Below, in pieces: positions 36,793 to 49,057 of a DNA stretch of 64,000 nt (the first letter of the stretch is position 1; each line of letters starts with the position of its first letter). The position numbers and the translations under genes were made by a program. The notes under the pieces were generated by a model, which was not told where the DNA came from, did no database searches, and saw nothing but the letters and a program-made list of their open reading frames with translations. This DNA comes from Sipunculus nudus (lineage: Eukaryota > Annelida > Sipuncula > Golfingiida > Sipunculidae): NCBI GenBank assembly GCA_026874595.1, contig CM049306.1, forward strand, positions 97,023,642 to 97,087,641, in the 5' to 3' direction.

Positions 36793-37524
36793 GTTATGCT
36801 AATAAAATCTGGTTTGGAATCGTGGTTGTATATATATATTTCTTTTGTGTGGCTAAATTTTTGGACAATTAACATGTGTCATTAAGCATGCATGAGTGCA
36901 GCGAGCCTAATTGTTTGATTAAACGATTAATTAAGTGCATGAGAGTGTTATCGCATATAGGGTTGTAAGCAGGGAAATTAATTAAGTGAAACCATGCAGT
37001 ACAGTGCAAGTATTCCCTGCTAAACGCTGTACTGCTGATCGGGTTTCTGGTTTTAACATCCACTTATTTCCTAGTGTTTTTTTTCACTAAGTAAAGTAGC
37101 GATTCTATGATATATTGCTACATTAATTTGTGGTCCTTATACCTGAAACATAAAATATAAATTCATTTGAAGATTATGGTTTAACCAGTTCAGATAAAAA
37201 TTATTTTATAGAGTACTGTCCATTCTGTTATAATCAGCTGGAAAAGGTGTAAAATACGCATAAAATACGTATGATACGGCCTTTTTCCGTGGGCCCGGGT
37301 TTTCTGGCGGCCCCAAATATAGGCAATTTAACCCTTATTAAGAGTAATAAATTACCACTTAACATACGAAATATCAGCTAAATTTTTATTTCATAGGGAA
37401 GGGATAGACCTAATCTTTCTGATTAACTCAGTTTCAAGATTGTTTCTATTATGTAGGGGTCTTTTTTCATGTGTTTATTTGGGCCCGGGTTTCTCCAGTT
37501 GGGCCCGGGTTTCAGTGTGTCCCC
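35868..37524. mobile_element. 1.66-kb DNA transposon with about 300-base terminal inverted repeats
   Basis: The left arm 35868-36170 and right arm 37213-37524 are inverted copies with scattered differences. Both begin GGGACACACTGAAACCCGGG, repeat AACCCGGGCCCAA shortly after, and carry another AAAACCCGGGCCCA about 210 bases in. The arms end with GAATGGACAGTAC. TGAAACTC (35860-35867 and 37525-37532) flanks the element as an 8-base target duplication. The 1-kb interior has no recognisable transposase and contains a (TA)n microsatellite. An 8-base duplication is compatible with hAT, P or Merlin superfamilies; the termini do not settle which. Confidence 0.85.
36723..36792. repeat. (TA)n microsatellite
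   Basis: About 70 bases of nearly pure TA inside the 1.66-kb inverted-repeat element, with one CATA interruption near 36777. Confidence 0.95.
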
Positions 37525-38259
37525 TGAAACTCCGTCCCTATTGTAACGAGTCATTTAATTCCTGTGATGGGCGTACAAGCTGGCAGCCGCCCAGTAACCC
37601 ATGCGAGCCATGCTTGTATCTATAGTATTCATGCATGCGGTCAGTACTTTCAACAACAATGCAGAGAAATTTACCATGCTGAGTAATCCTTAGTCAAAAC
37701 GGATTTTTTTCTCACTCATGGTAGATGATGTACGTTGTTAAAAAGTATACTAAAAAGCTAACGATTAATCTGATTTATGTCAAGTGACAGCTAGCGTACT
37801 TGTAGGCCATGAGGCGTAAAAATGTATTTGCATTCTCATTGATATTAAATTAGAGAGTCTACGATCAGCCTATTAGCGCCATAGTGCCCGGTTTAGGACC
37901 ATTAACACTTCAAGCTAGGCTCTATACGGATACAAATATTTTCATCATTTTCGTTCCTCTTTGAAGGATGTAAAGGCACTCTGATAGCCAGTGCGCTGGT
38001 CGTAGACTGTAATTTCAGAGGGCCAAAATGAATTAAGTAAGCCCGTTGGCGAGCTTGCACTGAGAAGTCCGTGTATGAGACCTTCAAGTGCAGCTAGTTT
38101 ATTTTCAAATTCTGGGGATGTCTTCTTAAATAATCTAAGAAATACAATAAATTGAATGTAATTACACTCTTAATTCTCAAATTATGAAACTGCATTATTA
38201 TTATATAAATTTTATCATATAAGTAAAACAGACATACCTGCATGGATGGGTAACATGAC

Positions 38260-40996
38260 CAGGGGCGGATCCAGAAATTCGTGAACAGAGGGGCGCTAAT
38301 ACCGGGCTAGGAGTTGATGGGTATAAAGAAAAAATAAGTTCTTAAATTATGCATGTAATTTACTTTGTTTAAAAACTATTATCATTGTTACATTATACAT
38401 TTTCAGCGTATGAAAAAAGGCTTCTGTAATGACAAAAAGACCGTTTGTCTCAGTATAGTAATATTTTGATGTTATAATAACTAGTGAAGTAAATCACAGA
38501 GCTGTTCATCAAGATCCTCAATTTCTGAATGAGGAAATAAAAACCTGTGGACAACTAAATAATCTTATTGCTAGGGAATGAAAAAGATATGTGAAAAAAA
38601 TACGAATAACGAATAACTGGGACAATAAATCGATAAAATGAAAAAAGTTACCACCCGGGGGGTGGGGTGGGGGGGGGGGGCACCACGTTCTCACTGGTCT
38701 TATTTCAATTCTTTGCTCTCTTGTCTACCCTGGTGGTCGAACCCTGAAAATCCCCAAATCCCACTACACAAAGCAGAAAGAAACATGAAAGGAGATCTGG
38801 GACGACTGCAGTGTATGCTTTTGATTTACGCTTTTGCTTACGTGCTTCGTTCTGTTTTTGATGGCATTGCAGGCCTAACTGATTAGAAGTGCAAAGCGTT
38901 CACAACACTTAAAAAAAAATGTATACGTAAATTTTACATCATTGAAAAAGATATCAATACTTTCCTATTCTGCAAGGTTTAGCTTTGAGCTTGGAAGAGT
39001 TACCGGTATGTGCTACAGTAGTACTCTCCAACGCATTTGAAATCATCGTCGCCTGCTCTTCTGCAATGCAGACAGCGGGCGTTCCTGTACAAAACAAACA
39101 CCTTCCAGTGTTGAATTTCGGGATGGCCGAGAAAATGCTTTTCTCAGTTGTCAAAATTCTAAAAAAATATATACTCTTGCCATTGAATGCTAACATGCTA
39201 ACCAGATACAAAAACATTCATCTTAATGTAACTTGCCTTTAAACCATGTGATCCAACAACATATAATAGACCACATTTACTCTCTTCGTTACATTTATAC
39301 CTTCGCCAGTAACGAACTTAAAAGCCCCAGTGCACAGCGGGGTCAGTATTTCTTTATACAATGGGGCCACAATCCCTGACCAGCAGAGCCGTACTCGTAT
39401 GAATATGGCCTTGCGCAGAGTGTGTAGCCGTTCATGTAAGTTGTCCATGTACGGTATCAAAAGACAACCACAACTTTGATAGAGATTCCTCCAGTTCAGG
39501 TCACAGCGTGTGGTAGTCGACGAAACCTTTCCAGACTGGGTCCACGTCAACTCGGGTGTCCGACAGGGCAGCGTCCTCTAACTCTCCTGTTCCTCGCCAA
39601 CGTTAATGAACTGCTCCATGCATGTGGTGCATTCAGAGCTATTAGATGTGTTGCTGACAAGCTTTTACTCCAAAAGGGACTGGAAAGACTTCAAGAATGA
39701 GCATCCAACTTTGGGTCATGAATTTCAATGCCAAGAGGTTCTTAGGATTAACCGTTCTAAAATCCAAGGGAAGGGTTCCACACCATAAACGGATGGCATC
39801 CTTTAACTAGTGAGCAACACCAAATACATCTGTTCCATATAAGGGATCGGGTCCACTGGAACTCTCATGTTGAGATCACGACCAGGAAAGTCAAGAACAC
39901 TTTTTTTTTTTTTTTTTTTTTACGGCTCAACCTCTCTTCGCGAGCTGGAAGTAACCGGCTATTTTTACCTATTGAGATGAAATCTCTTGTAGCCCAGGTC
40001 TGGAATCCTCAAAACACCAAGACTGCCTTGGACGTGCACAGAGCTGTGCAATTATTTATTATTAGTATAGTCACCAACGATTACCCCTCGCACAGTTGTG
40101 TGACTGCATTTATGAAGCAGCTGTAATTGGTCTCTCTCACCACTGGTCCCTCTGGCCACTCTCGATGTACAAACCTGCGCCTCATTTTCATTTTAACAAG
40201 GGATCATCACGGATTGCCTCCAATACTAATGCTGACTGCATAAACCATAAAATATCACATGAATGTCTGCAGTACAAAAAGGTGCCCAGACTAATAACCT
40301 GCGCAATCTGGGATGCAGAAGAACATGTGCATATATTTTAAAAAAGCTGATGGAGAACCTGGCAAATAATAATTAACCGTTAAAGTACATAACATATTGC
40401 AAAACCAGCAGGACTTCGAGTAACACCAGTGAAAGGCAATAGACAACTTATCAAGATCTCGAAAAGAAAGCAGGGATAATTAACAAACAGTTTGTCTCTG
40501 TATATACAAGCGACACACTGGCTGGGTTGTCTTATACTGTCATAGATCGAGGGACCTATAGGATTCCACCGATTACCAAATGCAGAACGAAGAGGAAGGG
40601 TACAGGAACTGGTGAAACATCATTTTGCACTCCTTTTTTTGCACAAATACCTGGAAGAGTGCTTTCCAGTGCTGCATGCAAGACCCTAGATGTGGGCGCG
40701 AGTTCACAGAAATTTGCAGGACGGAGGCGTTGTGCTTGTTGTGGACACGAAATAATCCAGACTGAGAGGGAACCCCACCCCCCTTCCCCCCGCTCCCAAC
40801 CAACAATTTTTTTAGACAAATCTTATGCATGACGGGGGGTTTTGGTGATTGAGAACCCCCCACCCCCCCCCCCCCCCACCCCTACCCCCCACCCCCCCTC
40901 TCGCTCTTAACCAACGACTTTTTTTTTATAGACAATTTTAATGCATGACACCAGTTTACCTATAGCTCTCCTGCAAAAATTCCTGGATCCGCGCAT
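38260..40996. mobile_element. Composite element with CAGGGGCGGATCC ends
   Basis: The left end CAGGGGCGGATCCAGAAATT and the right end AATTCCTGGATCCGCGCATG are inverted matches. Inside, a G-run region (38655-38681) and two C-run regions (about 40780-40900) also mirror each other. The right side has two tandem copies of a roughly 110-base unit (TTTTTTAGACAAATCTTATGC near 40808 and its relative near 40920). A decayed reverse transcriptase lies in the middle, so this is probably a foldback or hAT-like element invaded by a LINE. No clear target duplication was found. Confidence 0.55.
39240..40340 (+). pseudogene. Decayed non-LTR retrotransposon reverse transcriptase
   Basis: Fragments in shifting frames give KLSMYGIK, FLQFRSQRVVV, NSGVRQGSVL, then a degraded VADK in place of FADD, QKGLERLQE, EVLRINRSKIQGKG and QVWNPQNTKTALD...TNDYPSHSCVTAFMKQL. 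In order, these match the palm and thumb of LINE (CR1/Jockey-like) reverse transcriptases. Stop codons and frameshifts interrupt it several times, the catalytic FADD is changed, and the endonuclease is not seen. A poly-T run at 39901-39920 interrupts the copy. It is dead. Confidence 0.75.
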
Positions 40997-41321
40997 GAGA
41001 TTCCATGGGAAAGATGGATATATTCGTGGAGCAAAGCTTAATTGCAGCACAGTGTGTTAACGTTTCTCCATGTAAATTTGTACTCGTAAAACATTGATTG
41101 ACAGTTGAAATGTTTTAATAACCAATCCCATGAATGAAAATTAAGGAATATACAGTGCATGTTTTAGCAGTGCGAATTTAAGTGCATTTTATGAAAAGCG
41201 TGTGTTGATATTGCTTCATTTTAGTTTTTGCTGGTTGATTTTATATTAATATTTTAGTTTATATTTGTTTTACTTATTTGTAGACTTTTTAACGGCCGTT
41301 TCAATTCATCCGCATGCGTAT

Positions 41322-41870
41322 ATATATATAGGCCAAGTCCGAATGCGTACTCGGTATAGGGGCCTATATATCCGCTTGCTGCCGGGAGCGATTCTTGCGC
41401 ACTAACGTTACGCATATACCATGCAGTCACCTTTCAGGTTTCCCATTCAGGCCGTGCTGTACGTATAAACGATCTCTATTTCCAGTGGTAAAAATGTCAT
41501 TTCCGATATCAGTCTTTCGTAAACCAAGCATATTGGCATTTGGTTAAATTTTGTTGTCCTCTAGTTCTTTAACATACACGTGTTTTCAAAATGCTTTAGC
41601 CATAAACATCAGAACGGCGTGTAAAATAATAATAATTATAAGATCCTTTTTGAAAATATAAATATAATATAGGCCTAAATATTTAAACAAACAAACTTTT
41701 GTTGCCAATATTTGGAAATGTACAATAAAAACATGGTAAAATGGCTTTCAGTTAACGAAAATCTTCAGCCTACGAGCACCTATCTTCACGTAGTACAAAC
41801 TACGCATGGAAAACGAACTTTGCGGATACGGACTACGCACTAGGACCAGTCTATATATATAGGCCTTATG
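41322..41870. mobile_element. Possible inverted-repeat MITE
   Basis: The left end TATATATAGGCCAAGTCCGA followed by ATGCGTACTCGGTAT resembles the reverse complement of the right end (ATACGGACTACGCACTAGGA then CCAGTCTATATATA). The match covers about 35 bases with several differences. No target duplication was resolved. Confidence 0.4.
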
Positions 41871-43034
41871 GAAAAGAAAGCTAGACCTCTCAGTGATGAA
41901 GAGTCATATGATCGAGTCTGTATTGGCACGAGATGACATGGTCACGAGTGGTCCTTGTCGGTGAAAAAAGATCGCGGGAAAACAAAGAAGGATGAAAATA
42001 AACGAACACGAGAGGTTTGATTTCATATTTTCTTTAATTTTACTGACTGTGGTAATTGTAGATGCAGCATCAAACTAAATCTACCTCTAGACAGTATAGA
42101 AATATATATTGCCTCAGTAAATATATATGAAAATAGGAAAAACAAAGCTCGAGCAAGCAGGATTATAGTCACAAAATTGCCGAACGATGTAAAAGGAGCA
42201 GCTGCCAGTTGAGTAAACTAGTTTTTGTCAATAATCCTGCTTCCGTTTTCCGCCAGTCTATTTGATGCTGTTCCTTTGCACACTGGCATCTCACATCTCC
42301 CAAGGTGACAACGATATGTAACTGTAAATATACTGGCGACGATTAAGACATGGGCTGACTGACTGTGTATGTACTGGAACTTTTTTTTCATGTCAGGCAT
42401 TGGGGATTCACCTCCAGTTTCTAGTGAAAATTTTATGCTCGCAAGTAATCAGGTATCACTCGCAAAATGCACTGGTATGAGTCATGATAACAGGCCAGTC
42501 ACAGTCTAGGAATCAGAAACAGACAACGCTACAACTGACTCGATGCTGAGTTGGTTGGACCTGGTTAAAATGAAATCTTTCATACAAACTTGTACCATTT
42601 ATATAATTAAATTAATTAACTCAGAGTTAATTTGTACAGCAGAATTTGGTTAGGCCACTTAGGGTGACTTAATTGAATGGGTTCAGATCTTAATATTAAA
42701 TGTTCATTGATATCAAACAGTGCCTAGTCATATTAAGCATAATATGTTGGTGTGTTTTATATATTAGTGCTAGTAATTGGTTGTAAAATCTTATTCAATG
42801 ATTAAAAGATAATAAAAAATGACTGATGATCTATTATAACATTATTATTATTAATCAATCATTTTATGTACAGGTTTTTATGTTAGCTGCAAATAAGCTA
42901 TATAACTTATATAATGCTCAAGTATATTAAGCCCGACTTGTACACCACTGCATTCTGAAAATTAAGGTGACAACCGGGAAGTGGACACTTTAAATTCTTT
43001 TATTTATAATTTGTGGCAGTAACCATCTTCTTTC
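41871..43034. other. No gene seen
   Basis: AT-rich unique-looking sequence. The first 150 bases are somewhat CpG-richer (GATCGAGTCTG, GATCGCGGGAAAAC) and might be a distant upstream exon or promoter of dystroglycan, but no splice pairing supports this. Confidence 0.4.
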
Positions 43035-43370
43035 TTTTTAATTGTTACTGAAGTACATATAAATACATCTGCAGAATTCCACTCCTGAATTTCCGGTTTA
43101 GGACTATGTGGCAGGGCAGTATCACATGCTTCCTCTCATTTTATATCCTGGCATTAAACAGGCCTGGTAACTACTGCACCTTTGGTCCCTGAGTGTTTAA
43201 TCATGCCCACTGTTGGGTCATACCAGTCCACAGACCTTCCCATTAAGCCTGCTGAGAGCTCATCCTGGGTGGGGGCTGACTAAGAAAATTCTCACCACCT
43301 CGGCTGAGATTCAAACTCAAGATCTCCCGGCTTTGAGTCCTGCACTCTACCCCTGAGCCACAGAAGCTGG
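43035..43370 (-). repeat. tRNA-derived SINE, second copy
   Basis: Minus-strand copy of the SINE at 28586. It has CTGTGGCTCAGGGGTAGAGT, a B-box relic GAGTTTGAATCTCAGCCG, GCCCCCACCCAGGATGAGCT and the tail TCTGCAGATGTATTTATATG. A short related relic appears near 48268-48335. Confidence 0.8.
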
Positions 43371-44640
43371 TCAACACTTAATAATTCCCTGTATACGGTT
43401 CAGTTTTATTGGTTTGCAATTTTGTGCTCCGTCTTTCTTATATCTCTGACAGAATTTAATATTTAATCTGAATAAAATATCCATAATCGATTATGCATCC
43501 ATAATCGTTTCTAATGGATTATGCAAAAATGCGACCCAATTTTATCCATTTGGAAAGAATACAACCAGTTAACAAGTTAACTGATTAATTTGCACACCAT
43601 TCTTAAATACACATACCAGTATGTCAGAAATTGTTTTCAGTTTTTATGTGATAAGTAAATTTGGTGTCGTTGAGAACCTAATTGTGTTTGGTTTACAGAT
43701 AGATGATTCAGTTAATCAAAGTTCTTCATTTTTAGCTCAGCTAACAATAAGTCAAGTGTGTTTAGTGATGATCCTTTGTCAGACGGCTGTCTGTTCTGTC
43801 TGTTAAACTGGCACATTTTGAAACCATTGGACCTACAAATTCAAAATTTGACATACAGTTAGATATCCACAAAACATCCTACCACACTGAAAAATTGAGT
43901 CACTATGGCCTTGTTCTTTCGAGATATTAAGGAAAAACATCTATTTTCCATTAAAAACCCATTGTTGAGCTTCAAGACTGCCTAATATCAAAACCACTGA
44001 TCTGTTTTAATCCTAATTCAAATAAATATGCCACTATATATATATTTCATATGTACATACCAAAAATTAAAGTCCATATTGTGTAATTCTTGAAGTTATG
44101 AGCAGAACATTATGCACTTTGTAAAAAAACAGGTAAGATGTTTACTCACCGTACACGAGAATTGTTGAAGTGACTTTTTCAGGGATTTAACTTTATTTAA
44201 TCAAGATTCTCTTGTATACCAAAATTTAGATCATCTGAATTTTGCAAATTTTTAAGCTATTAGAAAAAATATAAAATCAGTACCTTTACTTTTGCTCAAC
44301 TATGGCCAGGTTTGTAATTTACATGTAAGTACTGTGGATTTAATTTTCACAGCATGTAAACATATGGAATTAATCTGTTAAAATCTGAAATTTGAGAAAA
44401 TCTCAAATAATACCCTAGTTATTGATTTTTTTAGTCTTTTATTGTATACAGTATTTTCATATCACCCCCCCCCCCCCAAAAAAAAAAATATTGTTTGAAA
44501 TGTATTTCCTGTTCATTGGACAAAACTGTTCTAATTTAAGGAGTTATCCATAATGTCATATTTTGGTAATGTAATATTTTAAAGAAATTAATTTCCTGTT
44601 TAATAATTTTAACAAATCAAAATATAATTCAGCCCATCAG

Positions 44641-46922
44641 CAGGATTGGGGCCAGTTACATTGAGAAGTAATCATTTCAATTACAAATTACTTTAATTTT
44701 ACAAAGTAATGATTAAATTACAATTACTTTTGAAAAGTAATCAATTACTTTCAATTCCTTTTTTTAGCCCTCAGCCCTTAGGCTGATGGACTATTGTCGT
44801 CACCCTAGCTGTCTGTCCGTCCGGCGTCCGTTAACTTTTACCTTGTGAGCGGGATATCTCTAAAAGGATGTTTATCGACAAAATCTCGGTCAAGTTCGAA
44901 GATGGGTGACCTTGACCTATTTTTCTACGTTTTACAGCTGATTATAGAAAAACACTTAGAAGATTATTTCTCAGGAACCATTGGCTGGATTTTCACAAAA
45001 CTTACTATGATTATTGGGACTGATGGTTTGTTCCTGCTGGACAAGTTTTGGGGAGCCTCCTACAATTTATCATTTTTAATGAATTTCATCGGATTTTTCA
45101 ATGTTGGCCTTGTGAGCGGAATATCTCCAAAGATATTCTACACAGGAACTTCATTTCTTCAGTGCTGATGCATATTTACAAAATCTTGGTCATGTTCAAA
45201 GATGGGTGACCTTGACCTATTTCAAGGTTACAGAGCTGAGAATGGAGTAAAACTTAGGTGCTTATTTCTCAGGAAGCATTTGGTGGATTGTTATGGTACA
45301 TGTTTAAATTTATAACTGAGACATGTATAGATATACATCCATGTGACAACAATTATTTAGTACTTTACTGTTACCACCTATAACACTTCTTTTGGCTGAG
45401 GGCTTTTGTCAGCTTTTGCTGATGTTCTAGTTTAGATATAATTTAGAGAGACATGGTTCATCTTAAGTATCATTCATGGTAGAAAGGCCAACTGATAAAA
45501 TTTATAAAAGGAAAAACTGCAATCAAAACATATCCAATCTGATGTCATGATATCAAAGTGCACAAAGTTATACTCACGATAATATATCATTGCATAATGT
45601 TCAAATTTACACTTTTCTCTTATGGAAAGGCAAAACTGGCTGTCATCATCATATGTGAACATTTCATGTATTCTTTATAGTATCAGGTATTCAAACATTT
45701 GCTGAATAAGTGTTTTTGACACAAAATAAAATTATCTGAAAGCACATATGGATAACTATATTTTGAACATATTATCTTGCAGTCATTTGTGCAAAAAAAT
45801 TTCATCTAATATTCTTTTATTACATATTATCCTTTATTGGACAAAATGTCTTACTTCTTGGTTACACTGGCATGTGCCTATTAGAGTATGTGTAAATAAT
45901 TGTTGGTTCAAACCTTTGATGATGAAAAAAACATTTTAGCAATTACCTTAATCCCATACAGTAATCCTACACATAAATCAACTCATAAATCCTTATTTCT
46001 TTACTATCAATGCTGATTAAAGTTATGTCATAAATACTGGAATTTTTAATACAATGTGATTTCACCAAAATCATTTATGCAAACATTTCATGAGAATAAT
46101 TCATATAAATATATTCATGCTGAATATAAAATATATTACAATTTGATGTAATGAAATTATTTATAGATAAAAATCCTGTGCATTCACCATGATAAGCTTT
46201 TTAATTATGTATGATAGATAATAAAACCAGTATACAATGAGTCTCTGGGCACAGGAATCAGTGGAGACTGTTCAAATGTTAGAGCCAGCGCTTGCTATCT
46301 TGATACCTAACTCAAATTACCTCATGGGCCATTGACTTGAGGTAATTCTGATATCAGCCTTCCTAGATCATTAGCCTCTTTTGTTCTTGTGACTCTCTCA
46401 GTGTCAGCTAATTAGCAGATAAACACTGATGTAACCCTGGTAACCAGATCAGTATGAGTATGTTCCAGCCTCCATTTCAGTGACAGTGTGAAATGAAGCA
46501 AGCCCACACTTGTAGTGAAGCTCTGGAAAGGTGTGCATTATAGGAGCTTGTTACTTTATCTACATTGCAGTTGAGGCATTTGCAAAATAAAATGGCCAGT
46601 ATAACCTATAAGGCATACTAATAATTTACCATGTTTATTACATGCATGGGTAATATTTATTTAATAATCATGGCTTACAATCCTTACTCAAGAGTGTTTT
46701 GATAAACAGTGCAAAGGAATGGGGTAAAAGGTATGGTGCTCTGTCATGAATTTGAAAAGTAATTGAAAAGTAATTGAAATTACATCTATTTTTACACTTA
46801 ATCATCACAATTACAATTACTTGTAATTGAATTTTGTTCAATTACAAATTACATTCAATTACTTGTAATTTGTAATTAATTACAGGTAATTACAATTACA
46901 CATTACAATTACCCCAACCCTG
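44641..46922. mobile_element. hAT-like DNA transposon (2.28 kb) in repeat copy A
   Basis: Left end CAGGATTGGGGCCAGTTACA and right end ATTACAATTACCCCAACCCTG are inverted, with long stretches of alternating TAATTAC/GTAATTA words inside both ends. CCCATCAG flanks it at 44633-44640 and 46923-46930, an exact 8-base target duplication typical of hAT. Copy B of the host repeat has a single CCCATCAG (62532-62539) at the same place, the empty site. No transposase was recognised. Confidence 0.85.
44766..45404 (+). mobile_element. Helentron-like repeat family 2, nested in the hAT element
   Basis: Begins TTTTTAGCCCTCAGCC and ends GGCTGAGGGCTTTTGTCAGC. AGCCCTCAGCC (44766-44776) and GGCTGAGGGCT (45394-45404) are perfect 11-base inverted repeats. 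A CAGC-TTTT-GCTG stem-loop and CTAGT follow at 45410-45432, so the true end may be about 45431. Inside are two tandem units with GTGAGCGGRATATCTC and AAGATGGGTGACCTTGACCT. Confidence 0.65.
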
Positions 46923-47384
46923 CCCATCAGTATTCATACTTTAATAATATATGAGCCAAAATATGCATAAGTATAAGTGTAATTTAGAATTGTGAATTAT
47001 GAATCACATGATATATTCAAATATTTATTGTTTTAAACAAGTTAAGCAAATTAAAATATGATTAAAACAATCAGTATTCATAATTTTAATAATATATGAG
47101 CCAAATTTTGGATAAATAAAGGTGTATTTTAGAATTGTGAATTCTGAATCAAGATATCTTAACTCAGATATTACTATTTTGCAAATTTTTAATATATTTT
47201 TTGTGGTAAAAAAAATTAATGCTTAGTACATCTGTGTGCATAATTTAATGCTATCTGATTAAATTACGGATAAATGTTTATGCAGTTTAGAATTGTGAAT
47301 CAACTTATATGTTCAGATATATATGTTATACTGTAAATGTATAAAAAAGGATCAACTAGAAAAACATGACATAAAAAAAATTTA

Positions 47385-47585
47385 GGATCTTAGCAAAAAA
47401 ATGAAAGGTTTGGTTCTCAGGCAGAGAATGCGTCAGTTTTACCTGTTCAGCAAAAAAAGTTTTGTTATTTTAATGCTTTTCCATGATCATATGATCTATA
47501 TATCAAAACATATAAACAAATGTTTAAAAATAATTGCACGCTTGCAAAAAAGTGCCTGAGAACCAAACCTTTTTTTATGGGGGCC
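47385..47585. mobile_element. PIF/Harbinger-like MITE, copy 1
   Basis: AAAGGTTTGGTTCTCAGGCA (47404-47423) is mirrored by TGCCTGAGAACCAAACCTTT (47553-47572). Outside these, GG...GGCC ends adjoin TTA and TAA. It inserts into family 1 copy A; copy B lacks it. It is related to the better-preserved element at 59236. Confidence 0.6.
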
Positions 47586-48247
47586 TAATGCAATCATTTC
47601 TTCATTATTTTCCTGTCTGAGTAGAATGGGAAATAAAGTGATTGGCTTTGTTTCTCCATCCCTCTGCCTATTCTTTAAAAATAGAATAATAATGAAAAAC
47701 TTTTTCCTGTATGCAATAAAATTCCATATCCTGTATGTATATGCAGAGGTGTTGAACCCCCCCCCCCCCCCATCATATACTTGCACCTGTAGACTGAAGA
47801 TGTTAGTTAAATTGCAACTGTATAAACTTTATTCAATAAAGAAAAATCATTTTAATTTTCCTGCCTCAGCAGAATGGAAGATTAAATGTTCAACTATGAT
47901 TGTCCAGTCCTTAACCTGTGGAATGGGGACATTAGAAAAATTGCATCTGTATATTTTATAGATCTAATTGAACAAATGTGTAAACTTCTGAACTGTCAAC
48001 AGCTTATCAAAATGCCAACAAATGATTATGGTAATACTATAAATCTTGTATTCACAAACTGCTCACATGCTTTAGTTTCAACATTAAAAAACACATGGTC
48101 AGATCACAAAATATTATTGCAACAATTTCTCACTCTTCAATAGGAATCATTTATATCAACCAACCATGGCCTATATTACCTCTCAGACTTTATCTCAATT
48201 TGATATTATTTTAGATTTTTACCGTTCAAGGTTAACCAGCTGAGCAC

Positions 48248-49016
48248 AGTAACCCTTGGGTCCCACAATCTCCGGGCTTTGGGTCCTGCGCAGCTGTCCA
48301 CTACCCCTGGACTGCAGTTGCTTTTGGAAGGTTTTATTATGAGGCTGTATTCTGTAAATTGGAAATATTCATTTGACTAACTTGTCGTATTATGAAATAG
48401 TATATATTCTTTAATTAACATAATATTTCCATGAAAAGTAAATTAATTTCAGGCAGGTTTGGTGCCAGGTACTTGTACCAGTGCCTGTATCTTTTTCACA
48501 TTTCAAAACTAAAGCATCTGTAGCTGGTATGCTGTTCTCCAGGTATCGTAGAGGTTTGCATATCAGAATACTGTTTATAGGAAAATCGTTCATCTGAATT
48601 GAAAACCTTTACCCATTTAAGTACCTGTGCCTTGGTACTGTCTCATGTATATGGCCCAGACTCAGATTTCAGGAAGAGTTAAAAAGATATGTGGGCTCTG
48701 CTGTCTTATTTTTGAAGGTCTTTTATCAAGTTGTATATAATTCTAGGTCTTTAGAATTTAAGCCCATGAGCATTTCTTGGATACTGATGCATAGGACACC
48801 AAGAAAGGGTATGAATTGTGTGGGAAATTTGATAACCTCTTCTGTATAAAGTGTTTCATATATCAGATAAGATGATGTAATATGACTCATTGATTTCTCT
48901 GTAATGATAATGGCTTGATTCTAGAGGAAAGGATAACTGCCAGAAATGTTGCTGCAAATATTATGCAATTTCTAAAGAAATCTACAGTCTAGTCTAATTA
49001 TGGTTTTAACTTACAG
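48248..49016. other. Upstream of dystroglycan, no gene seen
   Basis: Holds a fragment of SINE body near 48268-48335 (CCGGGCTTTGGGTCCTGCGC ... CTACCCCTGGACTGCAG). Otherwise unremarkable, and probably an intron before the first coding exon of dystroglycan, since a 3' acceptor (CTTACAG) ends at 49016. Confidence 0.5.
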
Positions 49017-49057
49017 ATGTAGAACAATCTACATGGTTAGAGCTCTGCGGTTTAAGC

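Larger units (their letters stand above)
43734..48247 (+). mobile_element. Helentron-like repeat family 1, copy A, interrupted
   Basis: Starts AGCTCAGCTAACAATAAGTC and ends CCAGCTGAGCACAGTAACCC then TTGGGTCCC, the same order as copy B (61451-63304). It is interrupted by a hAT-like element (44641-46922) and a Harbinger-like MITE (47385-47585), and its true body is about 2 kb. Near its 3' end the frame reads IEQMCKLLNCQQLIKMPTND, then GNTINLVFTN and TWSDHKIL. This resembles the end of an APE-type endonuclease domain as found in non-LTR elements and in Helentron helicase proteins. The frame is truncated. Confidence 0.6.

Noticed and set aside
40527-40863. Open frames of about 100 residues on both strands
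   Set aside because: They overlap the C-run and tandem units of the composite transposon and resemble nothing known.
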